From an uncultured Prevotellaceae bacterium (GTDB lineage: Bacteria > Bacteroidota > Bacteroidia > Bacteroidales > Bacteroidaceae), in contig ONMR01000022.1 in NCBI GenBank assembly GCA_900318995.1, forward strand, positions 1 to 62,956: DNA of 62,956 bases, in the 5' to 3' direction. The notes under the pieces are model-generated. The model saw only the letters and a program-made list of their open reading frames with translations, was not told where the DNA came from and did no database searches. Made by a program: the position numbers and the translations under genes. This document shows, in pieces, positions 7,455 through 16,514 of this stretch; position 1 is the stretch's first letter; each line of letters starts with the position of its first letter.

Positions 7455-9440
7455 ATGTTTGACATACTACAATTAAAGGGCAAGAGTCTGGATGAGCTCC
7501 AGGCCATTGCAAAAGAGATGGGCATCAAGGCCAAAGATGACAAGAACCAGCTGGTTTATGACATTCTTGACGAGCAGGCTATATCAGCCGCCAAGAACAA
7601 GCCCGAAAAGGAGCGCCGCGACCGCAAGAAGGTAACCCGCAAGAGCGACTCCGAGAAAGTCTATACCGCCGATGAGAACGGCCAGGCAAAATCTGTAGAG
7701 AAGAAACAGAACGCTCCCAAGCCCCAAGCAAAAGAGGTAAAGGAGGCCGATAAGCCTCAGGCTCCCAAGGAGGATAAGCCTCAGGAAGAAAACGCTCCCG
7801 CTGCTCAGGGAAAGAAAAAGCGCGGCCGCCCAAACAACAATAATAAAAAGGATAAAGCACCCGATCAGGAGGCAGCACAGCAGCAGCCTGCACAGGAGCC
7901 CGTTCAGGAGCAGCCTGCTACAGCAGCTGGTGAGCCCGCCAGGAAGGAGGAACTCCCCCAGCCTGCACCGCAGGCAGGCCAGCAAAAGCGTCGCGGACGC
8001 CCACGCAAGCAGCAGGTTGAGGTACCTCTGCCCGAGATTGACGATGAGAATGTAACCATGCCGGTTACTGACGCTTACGAGCAGGAGGAAGAGCCTGTAC
8101 GTCAGGTTGCCGAGCCCGCAGCAAGCATTCAGGAACCCGTTCAGGAACCTGTTCAGGAACCTCAGCAGGAGCAGCCCCGCCAGGAGCAGTTCCGCGGCGA
8201 GCAGCCCTACCAGCAGAACGGCCAGCGTCAGCAGAACAACCAGCGTCAGCAGAATAACCAGAACCAGAACAACCAGCAGAATCAGAACCGCCGTCAGATG
8301 CAGGAGGAGCGTATGTACGATTTCGGTGACGCGCTCCGCGGTGAGGGCGTGCTGGAGATCATGCCCGATAACTACGGATTCCTGCGTTCATCGGACTACA
8401 ACTATCTGGCATCGCCCGATGACATATACGTATCACAGTCACAGATCAAACTCTTCGGCCTTAAGACCGGCGATGTTGTGGAGGGCGTTATCCGTCCGCC
8501 GCGTGAAGGTGAAAAGTATTTCCCGTTGGTTAAGGTGTTCCGCATAAACGGTCTGGAGCCCTCCGTGGCACGTGACCGCGTTCCGTTCGAGCATCTAACA
8601 CCGTTGTTCCCGGATGAGAAATTCACCCTGTGCAACGGCCATAATGACAACCTGTCGGCCCGCGTGGTTGATATGTTCGCACCCATCGGCAAGGGACAGC
8701 GTGCCCTGATAGTAGCCCAGCCCAAGACCGGTAAGACCATACTGCTCAAGGATATAGCAAACTCAATTGCCGCCAATCATCCCGAGGCATACATGATAAT
8801 GCTGCTCATTGATGAGCGCCCCGAGGAGGTTACCGATATGGCCCGCAGCGTAAAGGCCGAGGTCATTGCATCAACATTCGATGAGCCCGCCGAGCACCAC
8901 GTAAAGATAGCCAGCATCGTAATAGAGAAGGCCAAGCGCATGGTTGAGTGCGGACACGATGTTGTGATATTCCTTGACTCAATAACCCGTCTGGCACGCG
9001 CCTACAACACCGTTGCACCTGCATCAGGCAAGGTACTCTCAGGTGGTGTCGATGCCAACGCACTGCACAAGCCCAAGCGTTTCTTTGGTGCCGCACGTAA
9101 CATTGAGAACGGAGGTTCACTCACAATCGTGGCAACCGCCCTTATCGATACCGGCTCCAAGATGGATGAGGTTATCTTTGAGGAATTCAAGGGTACAGGT
9201 AACATGGAGCTCCAGCTGGACCGCAACCTGAGCAACAAGCGCATATTCCCGGCCGTGAACATCGTGGCATCAAGCACACGCCGCGACGATTTGCTGCTTG
9301 ACCAGACCACTCTGGACCGCATGTGGATACTGCGCAAGTATCTTAGTGACATGAATCCCATCGAGGCCATGGAGTTTGTCAAGGACCGCCTTGAAAATAC
9401 TCAAGACAACGCGGAGTTCCTGGCCAGCATGAATTCATAA
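7455..9440 (+). CDS. rho: Transcription termination factor Rho with a large disordered insertion
   Basis: A 661-residue Rho hexameric RNA helicase, about 240 residues longer than E. coli Rho. An N-terminal helical domain (residues 1-45, [19 protein letters not shown]) precedes a low-complexity region (about 46-285). That region is rich in Lys, Glu, Pro, Gln and Asn and carries two AT-hook-like RGRP motifs (near residues 122 and 180) and PVQEP repeats. The RNA-binding fold starts near residue 287. Walker A PKTGKT is at 423-428, and [13 protein letters not shown] is the Walker B region. The start at ATG 7455 matches the usual Bacteroidetes N-terminus; the frame is open back to a TTG at 7434. 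The insertion corresponds to the disordered region linked to phase separation of Bacteroides Rho. Confidence 0.95.
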   Translation: MFDILQLKGKSLDELQAIAKEMGIKAKDDKNQLVYDILDEQAISAAKNKPEKERRDRKKVTRKSDSEKVYTADENGQAKSVEKKQNAPKPQAKEVKEADKPQAPKEDKPQEENAPAAQGKKKRGRPNNNNKKDKAPDQEAAQQQPAQEPVQEQPATAAGEPARKEELPQPAPQAGQQKRRGRPRKQQVEVPLPEIDDENVTMPVTDAYEQEEEPVRQVAEPAASIQEPVQEPVQEPQQEQPRQEQFRGEQPYQQNGQRQQNNQRQQNNQNQNNQQNQNRRQMQEERMYDFGDALRGEGVLEIMPDNYGFLRSSDYNYLASPDDIYVSQSQIKLFGLKTGDVVEGVIRPPREGEKYFPLVKVFRINGLEPSVARDRVPFEHLTPLFPDEKFTLCNGHNDNLSARVVDMFAPIGKGQRALIVAQPKTGKTILLKDIANSIAANHPEAYMIMLLIDERPEEVTDMARSVKAEVIASTFDEPAEHHVKIASIVIEKAKRMVECGHDVVIFLDSITRLARAYNTVAPASGKVLSGGVDANALHKPKRFFGAARNIENGGSLTIVATALIDTGSKMDEVIFEEFKGTGNMELQLDRNLSNKRIFPAVNIVASSTRRDDLLLDQTTLDRMWILRKYLSDMNPIEAMEFVKDRLENTQDNAEFLASMNS

Positions 9441-9473
9441 AAAAATCCCGCTCAAACCGAGCGGGATTTTTTA
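9441..9473. terminator. Bidirectional rho-independent terminator
   Basis: A 13-bp perfect stem (AAAAATCCCGCTC with GAGCGGGATTTTT) around a 5-base loop, with a T-run on each strand. It ends rho (+) and the DUF3127 gene (-), whose stop codon is at 9475. Confidence 0.9.
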
Positions 9474-9474
9474 T

Positions 9475-9861
9475 TTAGAACGGTAAGTCGTCTTTCTCGT
9501 TGCTGGGTGCAAAGGGGTCCGGTGCGGCAGCAGCGGGAGCTGCGCCAACGGGAGCGTAGGGCTGGGCTGCAGGGGCGGCGCCGTTTACGTCGTGACTTAC
9601 GCGCCATGCGCGGATGTCGTTGTACCAGCGGCCGTTGAACTCGCGGGCGTTGATATCGAAACTGACCACTACCTCATCACCTATATTGATGGCGGCCTGC
9701 TGTATCTTGTCCTCACCGAAGATGCTGAACATCATCTTCTTGGGATACTGCTCGCCGATAGTCTCCAATACGTACTCCTGAATTTTCCACGGATTGCCTG
9801 ATGCCTTGGCCACACCTGAACGGGGCTCAAGGACTGCGATAATTTTTCCTGTAATATCCAT
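9475..9861 (-). CDS. DUF3127 domain protein (OB-fold-like)
   Basis: A 128-residue protein beginning MDITGKIIAVLEPRSG, the usual start of Bacteroidetes DUF3127 proteins. The domain spans residues 1-90, with alternating strands (EYVLETIGEQYPKKMMFSIFG, GDEVVVSFDINAREFNGRWY). The tail is Ala/Pro-rich and ends DDLPF. That architecture, OB-like domain plus acidic DDLPF tip, recalls single-stranded DNA-binding protein tails, which recruit partner proteins. The parallel is an inference. I reject the in-frame extension to 9954, because it crosses the promoter region and is basic and unlike the family. Confidence 0.8.
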   Translation of the reverse strand: MDITGKIIAVLEPRSGVAKASGNPWKIQEYVLETIGEQYPKKMMFSIFGEDKIQQAAINIGDEVVVSFDINAREFNGRWYNDIRAWRVSHDVNGAAPAAQPYAPVGAAPAAAAPDPFAPSNEKDDLPF

Positions 9862-9964
9862 TATTCCTGATGTGTTTAAAATGTTTTGCGCGAATTTAAG
9901 ACATTTCCCTTTTTTCCCCCATATTTTTCCAAGCAATTTTTTCCACATTACCATTAGTTTTCCC

Positions 9965-9972
9965 TATCTTTG
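9965..9972 (+). promoter_or_regulatory. -7 box of the dnaN operon promoter
   Basis: A perfect TATCTTTG 40 bases before the dnaN ATG at 10012. The -33 region is T-rich and lacks a clear TTTG. Confidence 0.65.
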
Positions 9973-10011
9973 TAAGACGCACAAAACGTATAAAAACAAA
10001 AAGGAATATAT

Positions 10012-11136
10012 ATGAATTTCACAGTATCCAGTTCGGCCCTTTCAAGCCGTTTGCAGGCTATAAGCCGCGTTATTAACCCTAAGGCCATCTACCCTATTCT
10101 TGAGGATTTCCTGTTCCGTATTGAAAACGGCAAGCTCACCGTTACCGCTGCCGACAATGATACCACACTGGAAACTATCATTGATATTGTGGAGTCAAGC
10201 GCCGACGGACAAATAGCTCTTCCCGCCAAGACTCTTCTCGATGCTCTCAAGGAAATACCTGAGCAACCACTCACCTTCAATATCAACGAGAGCAGCTATG
10301 AGGTTGTTGTCAATTATCAGAACGGTGAATACAAGATGGTTGGACAGAACCCCGACGAGTACCCGACTCCCGCAGTACTCAAGGAGGATGCCGTAAGTCT
10401 GCAGATTTCAGCCCAGATACTTTCTGACGGTCTGGCACGCACTATTTTCGCTACAGCCGATGACGAACTCCGTCCCGTCATGAACGGAATATTCTTTGAC
10501 ATCAATGAGGAGGGTGCAACATTTGTGGCATCCGATGGTCACAAGCTGGTATGCAACCGCAACACCACGGTTCATGCCGACGGAAAGTCATCATTTATAC
10601 TTCCCAAAAAGCCGGCTTCACTGTTCCGCTCACTCATAAGCAAGGAGGCAGAGAATATTACAATTGAGTTTGACAGCCGTATAGCCCGTTTTTCACTGCC
10701 TGAATTCCGTATGGTATGCCGCCTGATCGATGGCCGTTATCCCAACTACGGTTCAGTAATACCTCAAAACAACCCGCATCACCTTATCATTGACCGCCAG
10801 ACACTGGTAACCGCATTGCGCCGTGTATCCGTATTTTCACCGGCCAGCAGCGGTCTTATCAAGCTGCGCATTGAAAAGGACAAGGTGGATATTTCGGCTC
10901 AGGACATTGATTTCTCAACGTCTGCCAAGGAGAGTCTTACTTGCCAGTATGACGGAACATTCATGAGTATCGGTTTCAAGGCAGGTTTCCTGATTGATAT
11001 ACTTAACAATATCCCAAGTCAGGAAATAACCCTGCAGCTTGCCGATCCTTCACGCGCCGGCGTGATTGTTCCCACCGAGCAGGCCGAGGGCGAGAATCTG
11101 CTCATGTTGCTCATGCCTATGGTTCTGAACGACTGA
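10012..11136 (+). CDS. dnaN: DNA polymerase III subunit beta (sliding clamp)
   Basis: A 374-residue beta clamp of standard length, carrying the three repeated clamp folds. It starts MNFTVSSSALSSRLQAISRV and contains conserved phrases such as PILEDFLFRIENGKL, FVASDGHKLVCNRN and VCRLIDGRYPNYGSVIP. The last segment (LLMLLMPMVLND) is the hydrophobic C-terminal strand. It encircles DNA and holds the replicative polymerase. Its TGA overlaps the ATG of the exonuclease gene by one base, starting a five-gene operon of replication, cofactor and repair genes. Confidence 0.97.
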   Translation: MNFTVSSSALSSRLQAISRVINPKAIYPILEDFLFRIENGKLTVTAADNDTTLETIIDIVESSADGQIALPAKTLLDALKEIPEQPLTFNINESSYEVVVNYQNGEYKMVGQNPDEYPTPAVLKEDAVSLQISAQILSDGLARTIFATADDELRPVMNGIFFDINEEGATFVASDGHKLVCNRNTTVHADGKSSFILPKKPASLFRSLISKEAENITIEFDSRIARFSLPEFRMVCRLIDGRYPNYGSVIPQNNPHHLIIDRQTLVTALRRVSVFSPASSGLIKLRIEKDKVDISAQDIDFSTSAKESLTCQYDGTFMSIGFKAGFLIDILNNIPSQEITLQLADPSRAGVIVPTEQAEGENLLMLLMPMVLND

Positions 11137-11900
11137 TGAAACTCAATCTTGACAAACCGGTAGTGTTCTTTGACCTGGAGACCACAGGCACCAACACTGT
11201 ACAGGACCGCATAGTGGAGATCTCTTATCTCAAGGTCTCACCCAACGGCAGTGAGGATATGCATACCCGCCGCGTAAACCCCGAGATGCATATCCCCGAA
11301 CAGGCATCGGCCGTACACGGCATCTATGATGACGATGTAAAGGACTGCCCTACATTTAAAGAGATTGCCAAGGAGATTGCCCGTGACTTTGAGGGCAGCG
11401 ATATAGCAGGTTTCAACTCCAACCGTTTTGACGTTCCGCTGCTGGCCGAAGAGTTTCTGCGCGCAGGCGTGGACATTGACCTGAGCCGTCACCGCTTTAT
11501 CGATGTGCAGGTGATATTCCACAAGATGGAGCAGCGCACCCTTACGGCTGCCTACAAGTTCTACTGCGGCAAGGACCTGACCGATGCCCACAGCGCCGAC
11601 GGCGACACCCGCGCCACCTATGAGGTACTGATGGCCCAGCTGGACCGCTATCCCGATGACCTTAAGAACGATATGGGTTGGCTCTCGGAGTTCTCATCGT
11701 TCACACGCAACGTGGATTTTGCCGGCCGTATAGTCCTGAATGACAAAGGCCAGGAGGTATTCAATTTTGGAAAATACAAGGATATGCCTGTAATTGAGGT
11801 GTTCCGCCGCGATCCCGGTTATTATTCATGGATACTCCAGGGAGATTTTGCACTCAACACCAAGCAGGTACTCACAAGAATAAAACTGCAATCCAGATAA
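11136..11900 (+). CDS. DnaQ-type 3'-5' exonuclease with a C-terminal DUF3820 domain
   Basis: A 254-residue protein. The DEDDh exonuclease domain (residues 1-180) shows ExoI FFDLETTG (near 10-17), ExoII in AGFNSNRFDVPLL and ExoIII in AHSADGDTRAT with its catalytic His and Asp. The C-terminal ~55 residues (VFNFGKYKDMPVIEVFRRDP, then a YYSWIL phrase) match DUF3820. It lies directly after dnaN with a one-base overlap and overlaps the next start by one base. A proofreading role with the clamp is a natural inference, but it is not a typical stand-alone epsilon subunit. Confidence 0.9.
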   Translation: MKLNLDKPVVFFDLETTGTNTVQDRIVEISYLKVSPNGSEDMHTRRVNPEMHIPEQASAVHGIYDDDVKDCPTFKEIAKEIARDFEGSDIAGFNSNRFDVPLLAEEFLRAGVDIDLSRHRFIDVQVIFHKMEQRTLTAAYKFYCGKDLTDAHSADGDTRATYEVLMAQLDRYPDDLKNDMGWLSEFSSFTRNVDFAGRIVLNDKGQEVFNFGKYKDMPVIEVFRRDPGYYSWILQGDFALNTKQVLTRIKLQSR

Positions 11901-13978
11901 TGGAAGTTCTGAACGGTAAACATATTGTCCTGGGAGTGACCGGAAGCATAGCAGCCTATAAGGCCGCCTTTCTGGTACGTCTGCTCATCAAAAAGGGAGC
12001 TGAGGTCCAGGTGGTCATGACACCCTCCGCAAAGGAGTTCATAACTCCACTCACACTCTCTACCCTTACCCGCAAGCCCGTGGTAAGCGAGTTCTTTGAC
12101 CGCCGCGACGGCTCATGGAACAGCCACGTGGACCTGGGCCAGTGGGCCGATGCCATGCTGATTGCCCCCTGCACAGCCGCTACTCTGGGTAAGATGGCCA
12201 GCGGAGTTGCAGACAATATGCTTATTACCACCTACTTCTCAATGAAGGCACCGGTATTCGTCGCACCCGCAATGGATCTGGATATGTACAGCCACCCCGT
12301 TACACAGCGTAACATAGAGACTCTTACATCCATAGGAAATATATTCATTGAGCCTGCCAGCGGTGAACTGGCCAGCCAACTGATAGGCAAAGGCCGCATG
12401 CAGGAGCCGGAGGTAATAGTTTCAGCACTTGAGGATTATTTCTCAAAGCAGTCTCAGCTTTCAAAAAAAAAAGTCCTGATAACGGCCGGTCCCACCTATG
12501 AGGCCATAGACCCAGTACGTTTCATTGGCAACTACTCTACCGGCAAGATGGGATTCGCGCTGGCCGAGGAGTGTGCCGCACGCGGTGCCGATGTAACCCT
12601 GATTGCAGGACCTGTTAATCTAAAGACTGTAAATCCCGGGATAAACAGAATTGACGTAACATCGGCACAGCAGATGTACGAGGCCGCAATGGAGCATTTC
12701 CCTGGGTCCGATGCCGCCATACTCTGTGCCGCCGTGGCAGATTTCACTCCTGCCCAGACATCGGACACCAAGATAAAGCGCAAGGGAGAGATTACGCTCA
12801 CGCTCAAGCCCAATCCTGACATAGCAGCATCACTTGGTGCAATAAAGCGCCCCGACCAGCGTATGGTGGGTTTTGCGCTTGAGACCAACGATGAGTTCAG
12901 CAACGCGCAGGACAAGCTGGAGCGCAAGAACCTGGATTTCATAGTGCTCAACTCACTTCGTGACGAGGGCGCAGGATTCGGATATGATACCAACAAAGTC
13001 ACGCTGATAGACCGCAACGGGAGCGATGAACTGCCCCTGCAGTCCAAGAAGGATGTGGCCAAAGCTATCATCACAAAACTGGCAGGCCTTTTGTTCTGCC
13101 TTGCTTTCCTGTTCATGCCGTTTGCTGCCCAGGCACAGGAACTCAACCCCACCTTGGCCATTAACACTTCAAAGATTCAGGGTACAGACAAGGATGTTTT
13201 CAGTTCTCTGGAGAGCGCCGTCAAGCAACTGCTTACAAATCAGACGTGGACAGACTACCATTTTACCGAAAAGGAACGCATCCAATGCAATTTTAATCTG
13301 GTAATCAACAAGTATGACTCCCAGACCGGTAAGATGGAGTGTGAACTCACCGTGCAGAGCAGCCGTCCTGTATACGGATCCACATACAACACTACTGTTT
13401 TCAATTTCCGTGATGCAGAAGTGGATTTCACATACAATGAACAGGACCGGATTGAGTATACGCCGGGTATAACTCCCGACAATAATCTTACGGCTATACT
13501 GGCATATTACAGTCTGCTGATAATAGGATTGGATTTTGATACGATGTCACCGAACGGGGGTACTGATATACTCAGGCAAGCCGAGAATATTGCAGCAAGT
13601 TCACAGTCTTTGGGGGGAGGATGGCGTTCTTTTGACAGCAAAGCCAACCGATACTCCATAATCAATGACTATATGAATGGTACGCTGTCATCATTCCGGA
13701 AATTGCAGTATGACTATCACCGCAAAGGTTTGGATGACATGTCTGCCAATGCAGACCGCGGACGTGCAACTATCACAGAGAGCCTCAATCTGCTATCAGA
13801 GGCATATCAGGCCAAAAGTACATCGGCACTGCCCACTCTGTTTACCGAAATCAAGAAGAATGAACTGATTAACATATACTCTTCCGGTATCAGCAGTGAA
13901 CGCAGCAAGGTTGTGGAACTGCTTATCCGCATCAACCCGTCACTTTCCAATGACTGGACTACCATTATGACACAATAA
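11900..13978 (+). CDS. coaBC: CoaBC fused in frame to a DUF4835 exported domain
   Basis: One uninterrupted 692-residue frame. Residues 1-~385 are CoaBC, the enzyme making 4'-phosphopantetheine for coenzyme A. CoaC has GVTGSIAAYKAA, His in NSHVDLGQWAD, APAMDLDMY and a PASGELASQLIGKGRM loop that has Ser where E. coli has the catalytic Cys. CoaB has ITAGPTYEAIDPVRFIGNYS and AAVADFTP. Residues ~386-412 form a hydrophobic signal-peptide-like segment (LAGLLFCLAFLFMPFAAQAQ). The rest matches DUF4835, normally a separate exported protein encoded next to coaBC. An internal GTG at 13055 could start a separate exported product. Start chosen at ATG 11900, overlapping the exonuclease stop. Confidence 0.85.
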   Translation: MEVLNGKHIVLGVTGSIAAYKAAFLVRLLIKKGAEVQVVMTPSAKEFITPLTLSTLTRKPVVSEFFDRRDGSWNSHVDLGQWADAMLIAPCTAATLGKMASGVADNMLITTYFSMKAPVFVAPAMDLDMYSHPVTQRNIETLTSIGNIFIEPASGELASQLIGKGRMQEPEVIVSALEDYFSKQSQLSKKKVLITAGPTYEAIDPVRFIGNYSTGKMGFALAEECAARGADVTLIAGPVNLKTVNPGINRIDVTSAQQMYEAAMEHFPGSDAAILCAAVADFTPAQTSDTKIKRKGEITLTLKPNPDIAASLGAIKRPDQRMVGFALETNDEFSNAQDKLERKNLDFIVLNSLRDEGAGFGYDTNKVTLIDRNGSDELPLQSKKDVAKAIITKLAGLLFCLAFLFMPFAAQAQELNPTLAINTSKIQGTDKDVFSSLESAVKQLLTNQTWTDYHFTEKERIQCNFNLVINKYDSQTGKMECELTVQSSRPVYGSTYNTTVFNFRDAEVDFTYNEQDRIEYTPGITPDNNLTAILAYYSLLIIGLDFDTMSPNGGTDILRQAENIAASSQSLGGGWRSFDSKANRYSIINDYMNGTLSSFRKLQYDYHRKGLDDMSANADRGRATITESLNLLSEAYQAKSTSALPTLFTEIKKNELINIYSSGISSERSKVVELLIRINPSLSNDWTTIMTQ

Positions 13979-13982
13979 TACT

Positions 13983-15653
13983 ATGCTTAACCAAGTACAC
14001 ATCCGTAATTATGTTCTCATTGACCGTCTGGACATTCAGTTCAGGGAGGGATTCTCAGTTATGACCGGTGAGACAGGTGCAGGAAAATCAATTATCCTGG
14101 GTGCCTTGAACCTATTGCTGGGAGGCAGGGCCGATTCCAGGACAATCCGTCAGGGTGCAGACAAATGCACAATTGAGGGCACTTTCGCAATTGCCGGCTA
14201 CGGACTGGAACAGTTTTTCAGCGACAACGGGCTGGATTATGACCCGAATGAAACAATAATGCGACGTGAGCTCTCTGCATCGGGCAAGAGTCGCGCATTC
14301 ATAAATGACACTCCTGTTACGCTGACACAGCTGCGTGACTTGGGATGCCACCTTATAGATATTCACTCACAGCATCAGAATCTGGCTCTGGGCACGCAGC
14401 CGTTCCAACTTGACGTTGTGGATACCATAGCAGCCAACAGTAAGGTCAAGACAGAATATGTGCAGAGTTTTGCCAAGTGGTCAGAACTCAAGACACGCCT
14501 GGCCAGACTGAAGGCGGAATTTGACTCCGACAACACCGATCGCGAGTATCTGGAGTTCCAACTGGAAGGTCTGGAGAGCGCCAGACTGGTTAGCGGCGAG
14601 CAGGAAGAGCTTGAACAGGAAGCAGATATCCTGAGCCATGCCGAAGAGATAAAACAGGAACTGTTCACTGCGGCGCAGATTTTGTCGGGCGATGAAAGCG
14701 GTTGTATCACTAAACTGCGCAGTGCCTTGCAGTACTTCCGCTCTGCCCAGAAAAAATATCCCCAGGCACAGGAGCTTGCAGATCGCCTGGACAGTTGCCT
14801 TATTGAGCTCAAAGATATAGCCGAAACTGCAGATAACGCACAGGAGGAGATAAATTATGACCCAGCTCGCCTGGAGCAGGTCAATGAGCGTCTGGACCTT
14901 ATATATTCGCTACTCAAGAAACATAAGAAAGAGAGCATTGCCCAACTTCTGGAACTTGCCGGCAACATCCGTACACGTCTGGACCGCTCCAGCTCATATG
15001 AGTTTGAAATTGAGCAACTTACCATTCAGACTGAGAGTGCCCGCGTGGAGATGGAGAAAAAGGCTTCCGGACTTACCCAAACCAGGAAGAAAGCATCTGA
15101 TACAATAATCAGAGACATCAAGGAACTGCTTGCTCCGCTGGGTATACCAAATGTTAAGTTCAGCATTGAAATACAGCCGTCAACCATCTATGATCGCAAT
15201 GGACACGATGATATCAGGTTCATGTTCTCGGCCAACAGATCGGTCCCCATGCAGGAGATATCACAGGTTGCTTCAGGCGGTGAGATAGCCAGGGTAATGC
15301 TCTGCATCAAATCACTTATGGCCGGAGCACGCGCTCTGCCCACAATCATATTCGATGAGATTGACACAGGCGTTTCGGGTGCTGTGGCTGAGCGTATGGC
15401 AATGCTGATGAAACAGATGTCCGACGGTAACCGTCAGGTGCTGGCCATAACCCATCTGCCGCAGATAGCTGCTATTGGACAAACCCATTACAAAGTATTC
15501 AAGACCGATGATCAGGATGCCACACATACCCGGATTGCCGTACTTGAAGACGATGACCGCATACGTGAGATTGCCGGAATGATGAGCGGTTCAACCCTCA
15601 CCCAGGCTGCTCTTGACAACGCAAAAGCACTGATTGAAAACAATGGAAGATGA
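13983..15653 (+). CDS. recN: DNA repair protein RecN
   Basis: A 556-residue SMC-like ATPase. Walker A GETGAGKS is near residue 30, followed by a long coiled-coil middle (about 150-380, EEIKQELFTAAQ, ARVEMEKKASGLTQ). The C-terminal half-site has the signature VASGGEIARVMLCIK, the Walker B run TIIFDEIDTGVSG and the switch His in LAITHLPQIA. RecN helps hold broken DNA ends in recombination repair. It is four bases after the fused coaBC gene and overlaps rlmB by 11 bases. Confidence 0.95.
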   Translation: MLNQVHIRNYVLIDRLDIQFREGFSVMTGETGAGKSIILGALNLLLGGRADSRTIRQGADKCTIEGTFAIAGYGLEQFFSDNGLDYDPNETIMRRELSASGKSRAFINDTPVTLTQLRDLGCHLIDIHSQHQNLALGTQPFQLDVVDTIAANSKVKTEYVQSFAKWSELKTRLARLKAEFDSDNTDREYLEFQLEGLESARLVSGEQEELEQEADILSHAEEIKQELFTAAQILSGDESGCITKLRSALQYFRSAQKKYPQAQELADRLDSCLIELKDIAETADNAQEEINYDPARLEQVNERLDLIYSLLKKHKKESIAQLLELAGNIRTRLDRSSSYEFEIEQLTIQTESARVEMEKKASGLTQTRKKASDTIIRDIKELLAPLGIPNVKFSIEIQPSTIYDRNGHDDIRFMFSANRSVPMQEISQVASGGEIARVMLCIKSLMAGARALPTIIFDEIDTGVSGAVAERMAMLMKQMSDGNRQVLAITHLPQIAAIGQTHYKVFKTDDQDATHTRIAVLEDDDRIREIAGMMSGSTLTQAALDNAKALIENNGR

Positions 15654-16377
15654 AATGATATTCGGCATCCGTGCCGTAATTGAGGCCGTAGAGGCCGGAA
15701 AGGAGATTGACCGTCTGCTTATCAAGAAGGATATGCAGGGAGACCTTTCAAGGGAACTGTTCGCCGCTGTCAAAGGATTGGATATTCCGGTACAGCGAGT
15801 TCCTTTGGAAAAGTTAAACCGCATAACCCGCAAGAACCATCAGGGTGTTATTGCATTCACTACACAAATAACATATCAGCACGTTGAAGACCTCATCCCC
15901 ACTCTTTTTGAGCAAGGAAAAGATCCGTTTTTCATATTATTGGACGGAATAACCGATGTCCGTAATTTCGGAGCCATCGCCCGCACCGCCGAGTGCGCAG
16001 GCGTGGATGCCATAATCATACCCTCCCGCAACAGCGTAAGCGTCAATGCCGATGCCATCAAGACATCGGCCGGCGCACTCCATACCCTGCCTGTCTGCCG
16101 TGAGAACAATATCAGCCAGACCATAAAGTTACTTAAGAACAGCGGTATCCGTATTGTGGGAGCCACCGAGAAGGGCGACAAGGATTATACCAAAGGTGAT
16201 TACACCGGTCCCGTATGTCTCATAATGGGAGCCGAAGACAAGGGTATTCCGCAGGAGCATCTGGCACTGTGTGACGAATGGGCACGCATCCCAATCCTTG
16301 GCAAGATTGAATCACTCAATGTTTCTGTAGCAGCCGGAGTGCTTATGTATGAGATAGTTAAGCAAAGACTGTCGTAA
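15643..16377 (+). CDS. rlmB: 23S rRNA (guanosine-2'-O)-methyltransferase RlmB
   Basis: A 244-residue SpoU-family (trefoil-knot) methyltransferase. An N-terminal substrate-binding domain (1-75, with VPLEKLNRITRKNHQGVIAF) precedes the SPOUT domain. The three motifs are visible: DGITDVRNFGAIARTAECAG, LIMGAEDKGIP and ESLNVSVAAGVLMYE. It methylates the peptidyl-transferase loop guanosine of 23S rRNA. Start at ATG 15643 (MEDEMIFGIRAV), as in relatives; the frame extends to a TTG at 15634. It is the last gene of the dnaN operon, before a strong terminator. Confidence 0.93.
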   Translation: MEDEMIFGIRAVIEAVEAGKEIDRLLIKKDMQGDLSRELFAAVKGLDIPVQRVPLEKLNRITRKNHQGVIAFTTQITYQHVEDLIPTLFEQGKDPFFILLDGITDVRNFGAIARTAECAGVDAIIIPSRNSVSVNADAIKTSAGALHTLPVCRENNISQTIKLLKNSGIRIVGATEKGDKDYTKGDYTGPVCLIMGAEDKGIPQEHLALCDEWARIPILGKIESLNVSVAAGVLMYEIVKQRLS

Positions 16378-16396
16378 GCCATCCGCATATTATCTT

Positions 16397-16436
16397 AAAG
16401 CGCTGATTGTCAATCTGTCAGCGCTTTTGTTTTTTT
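16397..16436 (+). terminator. Rho-independent terminator of the dnaN-rlmB operon
   Basis: A 10-bp perfect stem AAAGCGCTGA/TCAGCGCTTT with an 11-base loop, followed by GTTTTTTT. Confidence 0.9.
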
Positions 16437-16441
16437 GTTCG

Positions 16442-16452
16442 GACAAATTGTC
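16442..16452. promoter_or_regulatory. Short perfect palindrome upstream of clpB
   Basis: GACAA-A-TTGTC, 63 bases before the clpB ATG, in a gap with no clear TAnnTTTG box. It may be a regulator site for heat-shock control of clpB. No known operator (not CIRCE) is matched. Confidence 0.3.
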
Positions 16453-16514
16453 GCAAAAACGTCTCTGGCTTGCTTGTTGCGTGTCATTCCATAGAAATAA
16501 AAATTAAAAAGACT

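Noticed and set aside
12532-13167. A 211-codon open frame antisense to coaBC
   Set aside because: It is opposite a strongly conserved coding frame, with Ser/Arg-rich shadow composition.
16407-16514. Upstream extension of ClpB from the frame start at 16407
   Set aside because: It overlaps the rlmB terminator and is unlike a Clp_N domain.
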